DNA of 64,000 nt from Streptococcus cristatus (GCF_003943515.1 NZ_RJPT01000007.1:37294-101293), one strand, 5' to 3'. Shown: positions 47,911-56,635, counted from the stretch's first letter. Program-made: numbers and translations. Notes: generated from the letters alone by a model not told the origin.

Positions 47911-49125
47911 ATGCAATATTCAGAAATTATGGTGCGCTATGGTGAGCTTTCTACCAAGGGCAAGAACCGCATGCGCTTTATCAACAAACTCAAACGCAAT
48001 ATTCAGGCTGTTTTGTCAGTCTATCCGCAGGTCCATGTCAAGGCTGACCGTGACCGCACCCATGTCTATCTGCACGGGACAGACTATCAGCCTGTCGCTG
48101 AATCGCTCAAGCAGATTTTTGGAATTCAGAATTTTTCGCCGTCTTACAAAATTGAAAAATCGGTACCAGCCCTAATCGAAGCTGTCCAAACCATCATGAA
48201 GGAAGTCTATCAAGAGGGCATGACCTTTAAGATTTCCAGCAAGCGCAGTGACCACAGTTTTGAACTGGATAGCCGCGAGCTTAATCAGACGCTTGGAGAT
48301 GCTGTTTTTGAGGCCATTCCAAATGTTCAGGTCAAGATGAAAGCGCCGGATATTGAGCTGCGCGTTGAGATTCGTGAAGAAGCGGCTTATCTCTCCTATG
48401 AGACCATTCGTGGCGCTGGAGGCTTGCCAGTCGGAACTTCAGGCAAGGGCATGCTCATGCTGTCTGGTGGGATTGACTCACCAGTGGCGGGCTATCTGGC
48501 TCTCAAGCGCGGTGTGGATATCGAGGCGGTTCACTTTGCTAGTCCTCCCTACACTAGCCCAGGTGCGTTGAAAAAAGCTCAAGATTTGACAAGAAAACTG
48601 ACTAAATTTGGCGGTAACATCCAGTTTATCGAAGTTCCTTTCACGGAGATTCAAGAGGAGATCAAAGCCAAGGCTCCTGAAGCCTACCTGATGACACTGA
48701 CCCGTCGCTTTATGATGCGCATTACAGACCGGATTAGGGAGGAGCGGGGCGGTCAAGTCATTATCAATGGAGAAAGTCTTGGTCAGGTGGCAAGTCAAAC
48801 CATCGAGAGTATGCAGGCTATCAACGCTGTAACCAATACACCGGTTATTCGTCCTGTCGTGACGATGGATAAGCTGGAAATCATTGAGATTGCGGAAAAA
48901 ATCGATACTTTCCAAATCTCTATCCAGCCATTTGAAGATTGTTGTACCATTTTTGCACCTGACCGACCTAAAACCAATCCGAAAATCAAGAATGCCGAAC
49001 AGTACGAAGCTCGCCTAGATGTTGAAGGTTTGGTAGAACGCGCCGTCGCAGGCATCATGATTACAGAAATCACACCGCAAGCAGTGACTGATGAAGTTGA
49101 CGAGCTGATTGAGGACTTGTTATAG
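47911..49125 (+). CDS. thiI: tRNA 4-thiouridine synthase
   Basis: 404 aa. An N-terminal ferredoxin-like region and THUMP domain (about 1-165) precede the PP-loop ATPase with [25 protein letters not shown] near 345 is in the adenylation-domain end. The C-terminal rhodanese domain found in E. coli ThiI is absent, as is normal for Firmicutes. It adenylates U8 of tRNA and inserts sulfur from the desulfurase upstream. Confidence 0.95.
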   Translation: MQYSEIMVRYGELSTKGKNRMRFINKLKRNIQAVLSVYPQVHVKADRDRTHVYLHGTDYQPVAESLKQIFGIQNFSPSYKIEKSVPALIEAVQTIMKEVYQEGMTFKISSKRSDHSFELDSRELNQTLGDAVFEAIPNVQVKMKAPDIELRVEIREEAAYLSYETIRGAGGLPVGTSGKGMLMLSGGIDSPVAGYLALKRGVDIEAVHFASPPYTSPGALKKAQDLTRKLTKFGGNIQFIEVPFTEIQEEIKAKAPEAYLMTLTRRFMMRITDRIREERGGQVIINGESLGQVASQTIESMQAINAVTNTPVIRPVVTMDKLEIIEIAEKIDTFQISIQPFEDCCTIFAPDRPKTNPKIKNAEQYEARLDVEGLVERAVAGIMITEITPQAVTDEVDELIEDLL

Positions 49126-49200
49126 GAGTTTAGAAGTAGCTTTTTACTGAAAGAATCTGTAAATTATATTCATTGATGCTAAAGATAAAAGGGGGTATTC

Positions 49201-49800
49201 ATGAACGAATGGGATTCCTTTTTGAGTGGTCTCATGGGAGCATTGTCTTGGAAAGATGGACAAGATAATGCTTTGCTGTTTGGAATGCCCAGTTGGACTT
49301 ATTTACTTGGTCTCTTAGTTCATTTTCAGATTTTCCTGAGCTTGTATGCTCTCTTATTTTGGGGATTTCATTTAAGTATTAAGGAAGCTGGCTCTGTCAA
49401 GAAGGCCATGAGAAATAAATGGAATACCATACGTCAAAGTCAAAAAAGTACGGGCAGAGCTATTTTTGTCACAATAATTGGCGTTCTTCTTATGCTTTTT
49501 ATCTTTCCTGCTTATGAAGGCTATCGAATTACCAATGGTATTTGGCGCTATCATTATTTTACTAATCAGATAACCGAGCTAAAAACGGCTTTAGTGACTG
49601 GTGTTGATACTGAGACCGGAGGAAGTAAGTCTACCTATTCTCGAATTACCTTCACTATTACGGTTGATGGGAAAGAGCGAAAGGTCAATGTTTCAGATAG
49701 TAATAAAAGTCTTGCCAGATCAGCTAAAAAACATTTAAAGACTCCGATAGCTATTGAGGTTTATGTCAATCAAGAAGGGCAGATTGTATATTTTAAATAA
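49201..49800 (+). CDS. Unrecognised membrane protein
   Basis: 199 aa with two clear hydrophobic helices (about 28-57 and 84-107). A basic cytoplasmic stretch lies between them (KEAGSVKKAMRNKWNTIRQS). The external C-terminal domain is about 85 residues of alternating strands (TYSRITFTITVDGKERKVN). That tail is reminiscent of DUF3592-type domains, but I would not assign it. AAAGGGGG precedes the ATG. It sits between thiI and the rplU leader with no clear partner. Confidence 0.7.
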   Translation: MNEWDSFLSGLMGALSWKDGQDNALLFGMPSWTYLLGLLVHFQIFLSLYALLFWGFHLSIKEAGSVKKAMRNKWNTIRQSQKSTGRAIFVTIIGVLLMLFIFPAYEGYRITNGIWRYHYFTNQITELKTALVTGVDTETGGSKSTYSRITFTITVDGKERKVNVSDSNKSLARSAKKHLKTPIAIEVYVNQEGQIVYFK

Positions 49801-49858
49801 ATGGAAGTACAGAATGAGGATATTTAGTTGAAAATCCGTTTTCATTAAATGAAATTAC

Positions 49859-49887
49859 TTGCAAAAGGTTAGTAGAAGTGCTATACT
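49859..49887 (+). promoter_or_regulatory. Promoter of rplU-prp-rpmA
   Basis: TTGCAA (49859-49864), 17-bp spacer, TATACT (49882-49887), directly upstream of the structured leader. Confidence 0.75.
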
Positions 49888-49891
49888 AAGA

Positions 49892-50020
49892 ATGTTGACT
49901 ATGCACGGCCTGTGCAACCGCTCGAACATCGTTGCTCACATAGTGAGTATAAAGTGGTTCGTCCCACGATGCTAGGCGAGTCTTCACAAAAATACGGGGA
50001 AACCCCAAAAAATCATAGGA
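49892..50020 (+). ncRNA. L21 ribosomal-protein leader (cis-regulatory RNA)
   Basis: The about 130-base untranslated leader of rplU folds well. CTCG and CATCGT (49921-49932) pair with ACGATG (49966-49971) and CGAG (49977-49980). The helix encloses small hairpins, including GCTCAC...GTGAGT and GTGG...CCAC. Position and fold match the Firmicutes L21 leader, thought to let a ribosomal protein repress its own operon. A GGGGAAACCCC hairpin follows just before the ribosome site. Confidence 0.8.
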
Positions 50021-50028
50021 GGTGCATA

Positions 50029-50343
50029 ATGAGCACATACGCAATCATTAAAACTGGCGGAAAACAAGTTAAAGTTGAAGTTGGTCAAGCTATCTACGTT
50101 GAAAAATTGGATGTTGAAGCTGGTCAAGAAGTGACTTTTAACGAAGTTGTTCTTGTTGGTGGTGATAAAACTGTTGTCGGAACTCCACTTGTTTCTGGAG
50201 CTACTGTAGTTGGAACTGTTGAAAAACAAGGAAAACAAAAGAAAGTCGTTACTTTCAAGTACAAACCTAAAAAAGGTAGCCACCGCAAACAAGGTCACCG
50301 TCAACCTTACACTAAAGTTGTCATCAACGCAATCAACGCTTAA
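50029..50343 (+). CDS. rplU: 50S ribosomal protein L21
   Basis: 104 aa from ATG 50029 ([16 protein letters not shown]) with AGGAGGTG upstream. A longer frame back to 49912 would read through the structured leader and is rejected. The C-terminal [16 protein letters not shown] motif is typical. First gene of the rplU-prp-rpmA operon. Confidence 0.98.
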   Translation: MSTYAIIKTGGKQVKVEVGQAIYVEKLDVEAGQEVTFNEVVLVGGDKTVVGTPLVSGATVVGTVEKQGKQKKVVTFKYKPKKGSHRKQGHRQPYTKVVINAINA

Positions 50344-50703
<360 letters not shown>

Positions 50704-50720
50704 CACGGAGGAAAAACACT

Positions 50721-51014
50721 ATGTTAAAAATGAATCTTGCAAGCTTGCAACTTTTCGCCCACAAAAAAGGTGGAGGTTCAACGTCAAACGGACGTGATTC
50801 ACAAGCAAAACGTCTTGGAGCTAAAGCAGCTGACGGACAAACTGTAACTGGAGGATCTATCCTTTACCGTCAACGCGGTACACACATCTACCCAGGTGTT
50901 AACGTTGGCCGCGGTGGAGATGATACATTGTTCGCAAAAGTTGAAGGTGTAGTACGCTTTGAACGTAAAGGTCGCGATAAGAAACAAGTATCAGTTTACC
51001 CAATTGCGAAATAA
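50721..51014 (+). CDS. rpmA: 50S ribosomal protein L27 with Prp-cleaved N-terminus
   Basis: 97 aa. The first 12 residues ([12 protein letters not shown]) are the Firmicutes extension; Prp should cut after Phe12 to expose [15 protein letters not shown], which reaches the peptidyl-transferase centre. The start was taken at 50721 because GGAGG lies 10 bases upstream; an ATG at 50730 is also possible. A terminator follows. Confidence 0.97.
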   Translation: MLKMNLASLQLFAHKKGGGSTSNGRDSQAKRLGAKAADGQTVTGGSILYRQRGTHIYPGVNVGRGGDDTLFAKVEGVVRFERKGRDKKQVSVYPIAK

Positions 51015-51026
51015 TTCATTATTGAT

Positions 51027-51063
51027 AAAAATCCCTGTCTCAAGATTGGGATTTTTGTTTTTG
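51027..51063 (+). terminator. Terminator after rpmA
   Basis: AAAAATCCC (51027-51035) pairs perfectly with GGGATTTTT (51048-51056), followed by GTTTTT. Confidence 0.9.
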
Positions 51064-51071
51064 GGAAAAAA

Positions 51072-51086
51072 TGAAATCGTTTCCTT
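51072..51086 (+). repeat. 15-bp direct repeat (left), also a cre-like site
   Basis: TGAAATCGTTTCCTT, repeated exactly at 53190-53204. With the base before it, it fits the CcpA operator consensus WTGNAANCGNWNNCW. It lies about 27 bp upstream of the -35 of the NACHT gene. Confidence 0.8.
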
Positions 51087-51112
51087 TTGTGAAATCATTT
51101 TAAAAGAAATTG

Positions 51113-51142
51113 TTGCTACATGCAATGTTTTTTTTGTATAAT
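51113..51142 (+). promoter_or_regulatory. Promoter of the NACHT gene
   Basis: TTGCTA (51113-51118), 18-bp spacer, TATAAT (51137-51142), about 35 bp upstream of the ATG; AAGGAGGG serves as ribosome site. Confidence 0.7.
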
Positions 51143-51176
51143 AGAGTTGTTATAAGGATATTCTAAGGAGGGCAAT

Positions 51177-53159
51177 ATGGGATTTCTGGGTTTAGCTATT
51201 TCAGCTTTGTTAAATAATACGTTGATTCAATTAAAAGATGAATTGGTGGACTTTGGTGTAGATAATTGGGAAAAATTTGAAACTGGATTTAATAAAAGTT
51301 TTACTTCCTATTTTGAGGGTTCATTTAAGAGAGTGAAGAATATTCCGTTTGTGTTAAGCGGTACAAATAATATCGATTTGCTTTCTATTTTCCAGCCCAC
51401 TTATTTAAAATCAGAAATAAGTCATGTGAGATGCTATACTGCTGATTTAGATAATATTTTACAAGAATCGGATAATGCTTGGATTTATGGATATGGTGGC
51501 ATTGGTAAATCAACCATGCTGAAGTACTTTTTTCTTAAGGAGATTGAAAAAGCTACGAGTAATAATAATCAAAGAATTCCCATTTATATTGAATTGAGGA
51601 AATATAATTTTGATTCGAAGAAAAGAAGGGAATTTTTAAATTTTATATATGAAGAAGCTAAAGTATTAGGGTTTGATTTAGAGTTTAAGTATTTTGAATA
51701 TATGGCAAAAAAAGGGCGTTTTATTTTTCTTTTGGATGCTTTTGATGAAGTAGCTTCAAATAATATGGATCAAGCCGCGACTGAGATAGAAGAATTAGCC
51801 ACTAGATATTCTAATAATCCAATCCTTGTGACTAGCCGGAAATTACTTTTTAATCATATAAATAATACCTCTTTATTTCATCCATATCAAACGAATGGCT
51901 TAAGTAAAGACGAAGCAATAGCATTAATAAAGCGCATCAGTAGATTGCCTGAATCAGAGCTAAGAGAAGAGGTGTTTGAACGATTTATCAAGAGTTTGGA
52001 AGAACAGTTATATGATGAATATCAATCATTTGCAGAAAATCCTATATTGCTTTTCTTGATGTTACAAATGTTTCAAAGAAATGCAAATTTTCCGGCTGAG
52101 AAAGCTACTTTTATCAAAAATTCTTATCGACTGCTCTATAAAGAACATGATCATTCAAAATTAGTTGCTATGAAAAGACAATTTAAAACCGACTTATCTG
52201 AGTCTACTATGTTGCGAGTTATTTCTTATCTTTGTTTTCTCACTTACTTTGAAAATAATGGAGAGAAATTAGAGTTTACAGAAAGTGAAATTCTTTCTTT
52301 GCTAGATAGGGTATTAAATCATGAAGATTCGTCTTCAACAAGAGCAGAAGATTTGCTTGCTGATTTGATAACCCGTCTATGTATCATACATAAAGAGGGA
52401 CGATCTTACTATTTTGTCCATAATATTTTCCAAGAATTTTACGCGGCAAACTACTTATATGAGTTGTATGATGAAAGCCAAGAACAATTTTTTAAAACTG
52501 CTTTTCTTGCTGAAAATATGAATGAACGTTTGATTTTGACTACTTTAGAATATTATGATGAATTGGATAAAGAATTTAATAAGAAAAAGTTAAACTACAA
52601 TATCTTCCTGCCAATTTTAGAAGAATTAAAACGTAGAAATGAAGGAAGAGACTTTGGTGAATTGGATACAAATTTATACGATGTGAGCCTGTCTTCTAAA
52701 GGTGAGGGAGATATTAGTTTCGATGATTTGGGTTCTTATTTTTTATATTATTTAATGGAATTTGCTGAAAAAGTTTATTTAGTAGAGCAAGATAAAAAAC
52801 TGCCTTTGCCTGTAAAATTTCCCAAAATTAAAGAAAAAAAGATATTTTTTATATTTTCCAAATATCATGATAATTTAACGGATCAAGAGTATTTTCAACT
52901 GCATGTTAAAATTTATAATGAACTCCAAAACGTAAAACTAACAAGTGAAGCAATGGAACTTATGGAAAAGTATAAGCTAGACTTGATTAATTTCTCTATT
53001 GACTATAGTACGATTCGTAAAGACGCTGCATGGTATGAAGTCTTCAAAAAAAGTAGTGCTTATGAATGTTTAAATTTCATTGAAGACTGGGTAACAAAGA
53101 CAAGAACCGAAAAAGAAGCAGACAAAAGAAAAATCCCAATTTTGAATTTTAAAAAATAA
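51177..53159 (+). CDS. NACHT-domain STAND NTPase, candidate anti-phage defence protein
   Basis: 660 aa. A short N-terminal region (about 1-95; hydrophobic start MGFLGLAISALL) leads to the NTPase. Walker A is GYGGIGKST (about 104-112). Walker B is FIFLLDAFDE, with the small-residue/acidic arrangement of NACHT proteins, and a sensor-like VTSRK follows. Helical NACHT-associated regions run to about 440, ending in YFVHNIFQEFYAANYL. The last about 220 residues are helical and unassigned. Bacterial NACHT proteins are STAND switches that sense phage products and trigger abortive defence. The sensor and effector here are not recognisable. The gene is very AT-rich compared with its neighbours, stands alone with promoter and terminator, and is bracketed by direct repeats, which suggests acquisition. 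Confidence 0.85.
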   Translation: MGFLGLAISALLNNTLIQLKDELVDFGVDNWEKFETGFNKSFTSYFEGSFKRVKNIPFVLSGTNNIDLLSIFQPTYLKSEISHVRCYTADLDNILQESDNAWIYGYGGIGKSTMLKYFFLKEIEKATSNNNQRIPIYIELRKYNFDSKKRREFLNFIYEEAKVLGFDLEFKYFEYMAKKGRFIFLLDAFDEVASNNMDQAATEIEELATRYSNNPILVTSRKLLFNHINNTSLFHPYQTNGLSKDEAIALIKRISRLPESELREEVFERFIKSLEEQLYDEYQSFAENPILLFLMLQMFQRNANFPAEKATFIKNSYRLLYKEHDHSKLVAMKRQFKTDLSESTMLRVISYLCFLTYFENNGEKLEFTESEILSLLDRVLNHEDSSSTRAEDLLADLITRLCIIHKEGRSYYFVHNIFQEFYAANYLYELYDESQEQFFKTAFLAENMNERLILTTLEYYDELDKEFNKKKLNYNIFLPILEELKRRNEGRDFGELDTNLYDVSLSSKGEGDISFDDLGSYFLYYLMEFAEKVYLVEQDKKLPLPVKFPKIKEKKIFFIFSKYHDNLTDQEYFQLHVKIYNELQNVKLTSEAMELMEKYKLDLINFSIDYSTIRKDAAWYEVFKKSSAYECLNFIEDWVTKTRTEKEADKRKIPILNFKK

Positions 53160-53187
53160 ATCGGCAATATCTGCTGATTTATTTAGT
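53154..53187 (+). terminator. Terminator at the end of the NACHT gene
   Basis: AAATAAATC-G-GCA pairs with TGC-T-GATTTATTT around a short loop; the left arm overlaps the stop codon. Confidence 0.7.
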
Positions 53188-53189
53188 TT

Positions 53190-53204
53190 TGAAATCGTTT
53201 CCTT
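53190..53204 (+). repeat. 15-bp direct repeat (right), also a cre-like site
   Basis: Exact second copy of 51072-51086. Here it overlaps the -35 of the rhodanese promoter, where bound CcpA would repress. Confidence 0.8.
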
Positions 53205-53231
53205 GACATTTTCTATTCTTAATGTTTTAAT
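53203..53231 (+). promoter_or_regulatory. Promoter of the first rhodanese gene
   Basis: TTGACA (53203-53208), 17-bp spacer, TTTAAT (53226-53231) with TG at the extended position. The cre-like repeat overlaps the -35. Confidence 0.6.
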
Positions 53232-53260
53232 ATAGGCTACAGGGATAAAAAGGAGAATAT

Positions 53261-53569
53261 ATGTTTCATTTTTTTACAAGAATAGACAGTATTTCGACGA
53301 ATGAATTGGAGAAGCGGTTGAAGTCTAATATCCAACTAATTGATGTACGGATGCCGGCTGAATTTCGTAGAGGACATATCAAAGAGGCGAAGAATGTTCC
53401 TTTAAGTCAAATAGGTCAGTTTTCACCTGCTAATGAGGAGACGATTTACGTTATTTGTCACTCAGGCATGCGGAGTAAGATGGCAGCGAAAAAGCTGAAG
53501 AAAAAGGGCTATGATGTTGTCAATGTCCGCGGTGGTATGAGCGCTTGGACAGGGGAAACATTCAAGTAG
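53261..53569 (+). CDS. Single-domain rhodanese-like protein
   Basis: 102 aa. Rhodanese signatures are LIDVRMPAEFRRGHI and the active-site loop VICHSGMRS with the catalytic Cys, closing with VNVRGGMSAW. It probably carries sulfane sulfur for thiol metabolism or detoxification; the acceptor is unknown. AAAGGAG precedes the ATG. A second rhodanese lies 170 bp downstream, with an intervening stretch that shows no gene. Confidence 0.85.
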   Translation: MFHFFTRIDSISTNELEKRLKSNIQLIDVRMPAEFRRGHIKEAKNVPLSQIGQFSPANEETIYVICHSGMRSKMAAKKLKKKGYDVVNVRGGMSAWTGETFK

Positions 53570-53739
53570 AATCTATTAAGTTAATCTTGCCTCCTAGCTG
53601 GCAATTTACTTTAAAGAAAATGGTAAGAGTGACGGTCTAGAAACAAAGTGAAATTAGCTTCAGCTATATGGATTCTTTCTGTCAGGGTTTATATTAGAAT
53701 ACCTTGTACATAATTATTAAAACCAGAAGGAGTAGAAAA

Positions 53740-54033
53740 ATGAAAACGATATCAGCAGCTGACTTAGAAAAGCAGTATCAATCTGAAAAATTGGCCATCG
53801 TAGATGTGCGCGAAAGACATGAATTTCAAGCGGGTCATATCCCAAATGCTGGAAATCTTCCGCTTAGTGAGTTGGAAACTGGCTATAAAAAGCTGGATCC
53901 TGACTACAAATACTATGTCATTTGCCAAGGAGGTGCGCGTTCAGCGACTGCTTGCCAATTTCTTGCCATGCAGGGCTTCGATGTGACCAACGTATCAGGT
54001 GGCATGAACGCTTGGCTAGGAGAAACAGAATAA
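53740..54033 (+). CDS. Second single-domain rhodanese-like protein
   Basis: 97 aa from ATG 53740 with AAGGAG upstream; an in-frame start at 53704 lacks a site. Signatures are AIVDVRERHEFQAGHIPNA and the active loop VICQGGARS (Cys present), ending VSGGMNAWLGE. It is clearly paralogous to the protein at 53261 but with a different active loop (CQGGARS against CHSGMRS), so donor or acceptor preference may differ. Confidence 0.85.
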   Translation: MKTISAADLEKQYQSEKLAIVDVRERHEFQAGHIPNAGNLPLSELETGYKKLDPDYKYYVICQGGARSATACQFLAMQGFDVTNVSGGMNAWLGETE

Positions 54034-54039
54034 AAGAAC

Positions 54040-54074
54040 AAAAGGATTCGTCTCTTTACTAGAATCCTTTTTCT
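54040..54074 (+). terminator. Terminator after the second rhodanese gene
   Basis: AAAAGGATTC pairs perfectly with GAATCCTTTT around a 12-base loop, followed by T-rich sequence. From here to the promoter at 54269 I see no supported gene. Confidence 0.9.
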
Positions 54075-54268
54075 TATTTTCGATTTACGAGAAAGAGAAT
54101 GGCCTTCCCAATTCTTTCCTCTAGTTTTAGCAGATTATCTGATGGATTTTCTAAACAATCTGCTAAATTCTCAGTAAAAAGCATTGTTGATTTGATTGGT
54201 TTGAAGATACTTTTAGGAAACGCCCATAATCACTCTCTGATTCCTCTATTTACTTTTTATCAAAATTC

Positions 54269-54302
54269 TGGTATAATAGCTTATGTTATAAAATATAACA
54301 TA
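54269..54302 (+). promoter_or_regulatory. Promoter with palindromic operator before the peptide-binding lipoprotein
   Basis: An extended -10 TGGTATAAT (54269-54277) is followed by a perfect inverted repeat: TATGTTATA (54282-54290), three A, then TATAACATA (54294-54302). The palindrome covers the expected transcription start, the classic place for a repressor. About 100 bases of leader follow before the ATG. Confidence 0.7.
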
Positions 54303-54398
54303 GAAATTGAACTAAGAGAATATTAAACAAAATAAGGGCCTATCTTTGTTTCAGATTCTCTTATTCTTAGACTTCTCTCAATTTTTGGAGGTGTATTT

Positions 54399-56363
54399 AT
54401 GAAAGTATCAAAAATGCTTTTAGCTACTGGAGTGGTACTCAGTGCAGGAGTATTCTTGTCAGCTTGTGGCAAATCTTCATCCAGCACAACCACATATTCT
54501 TATGTTTATGCCAGCGATCCGGATAGCTTGAACTACCTGACCACGAACCGTGCAACTACATCAGACGTTATTACAAACCTTGTAGATGGTCTTTTGGAAA
54601 ATGATGAATATGGAAATCTAGTTCCTTCTCTTGCAGAATCATGGACAGTTTCTCAAGACGGCCTGACTTACACATATAAGCTTCGTAAGGATGCTAAGTG
54701 GTTCAATGTTGATGGTGAAGAAGTTGCAAGTGTGAAAGCTCAAGACTTTGTGACTGGACTTAAATATGTGGCTGACCAGAAGTCTGAAGCCCTTTACCTG
54801 ATTCAGGACTCGATTAGCGGCTTGGATGCCTATGTCAAAGGTGATGAAAAAGACTTCTCCAAAGTCGGAGTAAAGGCAGTGGATGATTATACGGTTCAAT
54901 ACACGCTGACACGCCCAGAGCCTTATTGGAACTCTAAAACGACGAATAATATCTTGTTCCCTGTCAATGAAGAATTTTTGAAATCTAAAGGAAAAGATTT
55001 TGGTTCTGTTGATCCATCAAGTATTCTTTACAACGGTCCTTTCCTTTTGAAATCCTTGACCTCTAAGTCTTCTATGGAATTTGTTAAAAATCCAAATTAT
55101 TACGATAAAGACAAGGTCAGTCTAGAACATGTTAAATTAACCTACTATGATGGATCAGACCAAGAATCTCTAATTCGCAACTTCAGTGATGGTGCATATA
55201 GTGGTGCCCGCCTCTATCCGAATACTTCAGGATTTGCGGCAGTTAAGAAGAAATATGCGGACAATATCCTTTATAGCCCACAGGATGCGACCTCATATTA
55301 CTTTAATTTCAACTTCAACCGTCAATCATACAATCACACTTCCAAAACAAGTGATGATCAAAAGAATGCAACAAAAGAGGCTGTTTTAAATAAGGACTTC
55401 CGTCAGGCCGTCAATTTTGCCCTTGACCGGACTTCTTATGGTGCGCAAAGTAACGGTAAAGATGGAGCTACCAAGCAGTTGAGAAATACGCTTGTTCCAC
55501 CAACATTTGTTCAAATTGGCGATCAAACTTTTGGGCAAGTTGTTGCTTCTAAATTAGTGAATTATGGTACAGAATGGGCAAATATTGATCTGACAGATGC
55601 TCAAGATGCTTATTATAATCCAGAAAAAGCCGAAGCAAGATTTGCCAAAGCTAAGGAAGCTTTGGAAGCTAAGGGAGTTCAATTCCCAATTCATTTAGAC
55701 CTTCCTGTAGACCAGGCCGACAAGGTGAGTATCCAATGGGCAAGTTCAGTAAAACAATCAATTGAATCAACCTTGGGTGCAGAAAATGTAGTGATTGACC
55801 TGCAGAAGATTAGTGTGGATGATTTGAACAACATCACCTATTTTGCAAATACTGCAGCTCAAAAAGACTATGACTTCTATACAGGAGGCTGGTCAGCTGA
55901 CTATCAGGATCCATCTACCTATTTAGATACTCTAAATGTAAATAATGGTGCTAGCTTGCAAAACTTTGGTTTTGAGCCAGGCCAAGATATGGACAAGATG
56001 AAAGAGCTGGGCTTGGACACTTATACTAAGATGTTGGAAGAAGCAAATGCTGAAACAACAGATGTGAAAGTTCGCTATGAAAAATATGCGGATGCACAAG
56101 CTTGGTTGCTTGATAGTGGGATTATCATGCCGACCATTTCAGGAGGCGGTAGTCCTTCTGTAAGTAAGTCCAAACCTTTCAGTCGTGCCTATTCACTCGT
56201 TGGAATCAAGGGATCTGGCTTCAACTTTAAATATACGAAGCTCAGAAGTGAGATTGTAACGACCAAAGAATATGAAGAAGCTAAGAAGAAATGGCAAGAA
56301 AAAACCTTAGAATCTAACAAAAAAGCCCAAGAAGAATTAGCAGATCATATTGAAAAGAAATAA
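54399..56363 (+). CDS. Oligopeptide ABC transporter substrate-binding lipoprotein (AliB/HppA/AmiA type)
   Basis: 654 aa. The lipobox is LSAC (about Cys23). The mature protein is an SBP_bac_5 family binding protein: YVYASDPDSLNYLTTNRATT at the N-terminus, DGLTYTYKLRKDAKW near 85, and FTGGWSADYQDPSTYLD-type sequence (YTGGWSADYQDPSTY) near 500. It captures peptides for an Ami/Opp permease encoded elsewhere. In streptococci these proteins also affect competence and adhesion. No permease genes are adjacent, so it is an orphan binding protein, with its own promoter and palindromic operator. Confidence 0.92.
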   Translation: MKVSKMLLATGVVLSAGVFLSACGKSSSSTTTYSYVYASDPDSLNYLTTNRATTSDVITNLVDGLLENDEYGNLVPSLAESWTVSQDGLTYTYKLRKDAKWFNVDGEEVASVKAQDFVTGLKYVADQKSEALYLIQDSISGLDAYVKGDEKDFSKVGVKAVDDYTVQYTLTRPEPYWNSKTTNNILFPVNEEFLKSKGKDFGSVDPSSILYNGPFLLKSLTSKSSMEFVKNPNYYDKDKVSLEHVKLTYYDGSDQESLIRNFSDGAYSGARLYPNTSGFAAVKKKYADNILYSPQDATSYYFNFNFNRQSYNHTSKTSDDQKNATKEAVLNKDFRQAVNFALDRTSYGAQSNGKDGATKQLRNTLVPPTFVQIGDQTFGQVVASKLVNYGTEWANIDLTDAQDAYYNPEKAEARFAKAKEALEAKGVQFPIHLDLPVDQADKVSIQWASSVKQSIESTLGAENVVIDLQKISVDDLNNITYFANTAAQKDYDFYTGGWSADYQDPSTYLDTLNVNNGASLQNFGFEPGQDMDKMKELGLDTYTKMLEEANAETTDVKVRYEKYADAQAWLLDSGIIMPTISGGGSPSVSKSKPFSRAYSLVGIKGSGFNFKYTKLRSEIVTTKEYEEAKKKWQEKTLESNKKAQEELADHIEKK

Positions 56364-56372
56364 AATATATAA

Positions 56373-56545
56373 AGAGGCTGGGACAAAAGTCCTAGCCTCT
56401 CAATTGTCTTTGGATTGTCGAGCAAGACGCAGTGGCTGAGTGGGCTCTACTACGCTGATTTCATCAGCTTTTACAGCCCTACTCAACTGTGCGGAGGTGG
56501 GACGACGAAATCGAATTCTAACGAATTATCGATTTCTGTCCCCCT
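56373..56545 (+). repeat. Streptococcal intergenic repeat element, with terminator hairpin at its start
   Basis: It opens with a near-perfect hairpin (AGAGGCT-GGGAC / GTCC-AGCCTCT around AAAA, 56373-56400), which can terminate the lipoprotein gene. A GC-richer block follows with GCTGAT...ATCAGC and a GGGAC-type end (CGATTTCTGTCCCC). I recognise this layout from multi-copy intergenic elements of oral streptococci. No protein is encoded. Only one copy is in the window. Confidence 0.65.
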
Positions 56546-56596
56546 CTCTTTTGATTTGACATAGATTAGAAATTTTGTAAAAGGAGCGATTTAGGC

Positions 56597-56625
56597 TTGT
56601 CTTTTTGTGAAAAATTGGTTATAAT
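56597..56625 (+). promoter_or_regulatory. Promoter of the tRNA-Arg gene
   Basis: TTGTCT (56597-56602), 17-bp spacer, TATAAT (56620-56625), 11 bp before the tRNA 5' end. Confidence 0.7.
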
Positions 56626-56635
56626 GAATAAGTTA

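Noticed and set aside
51072..53204. Calling the 15-bp repeats a transposon target-site duplication
   Set aside because: There is no transposase, integrase or terminal inverted repeat, and the sequence independently fits the cre consensus; kept only as a direct repeat with two explanations.
54099..54326. 75-codon open frame between the second rhodanese and the peptide-binding lipoprotein
   Set aside because: It has no ribosome site or recognisable motif, runs through the strong promoter and palindrome at 54269-54302, and reads like chance AT-rich sequence.
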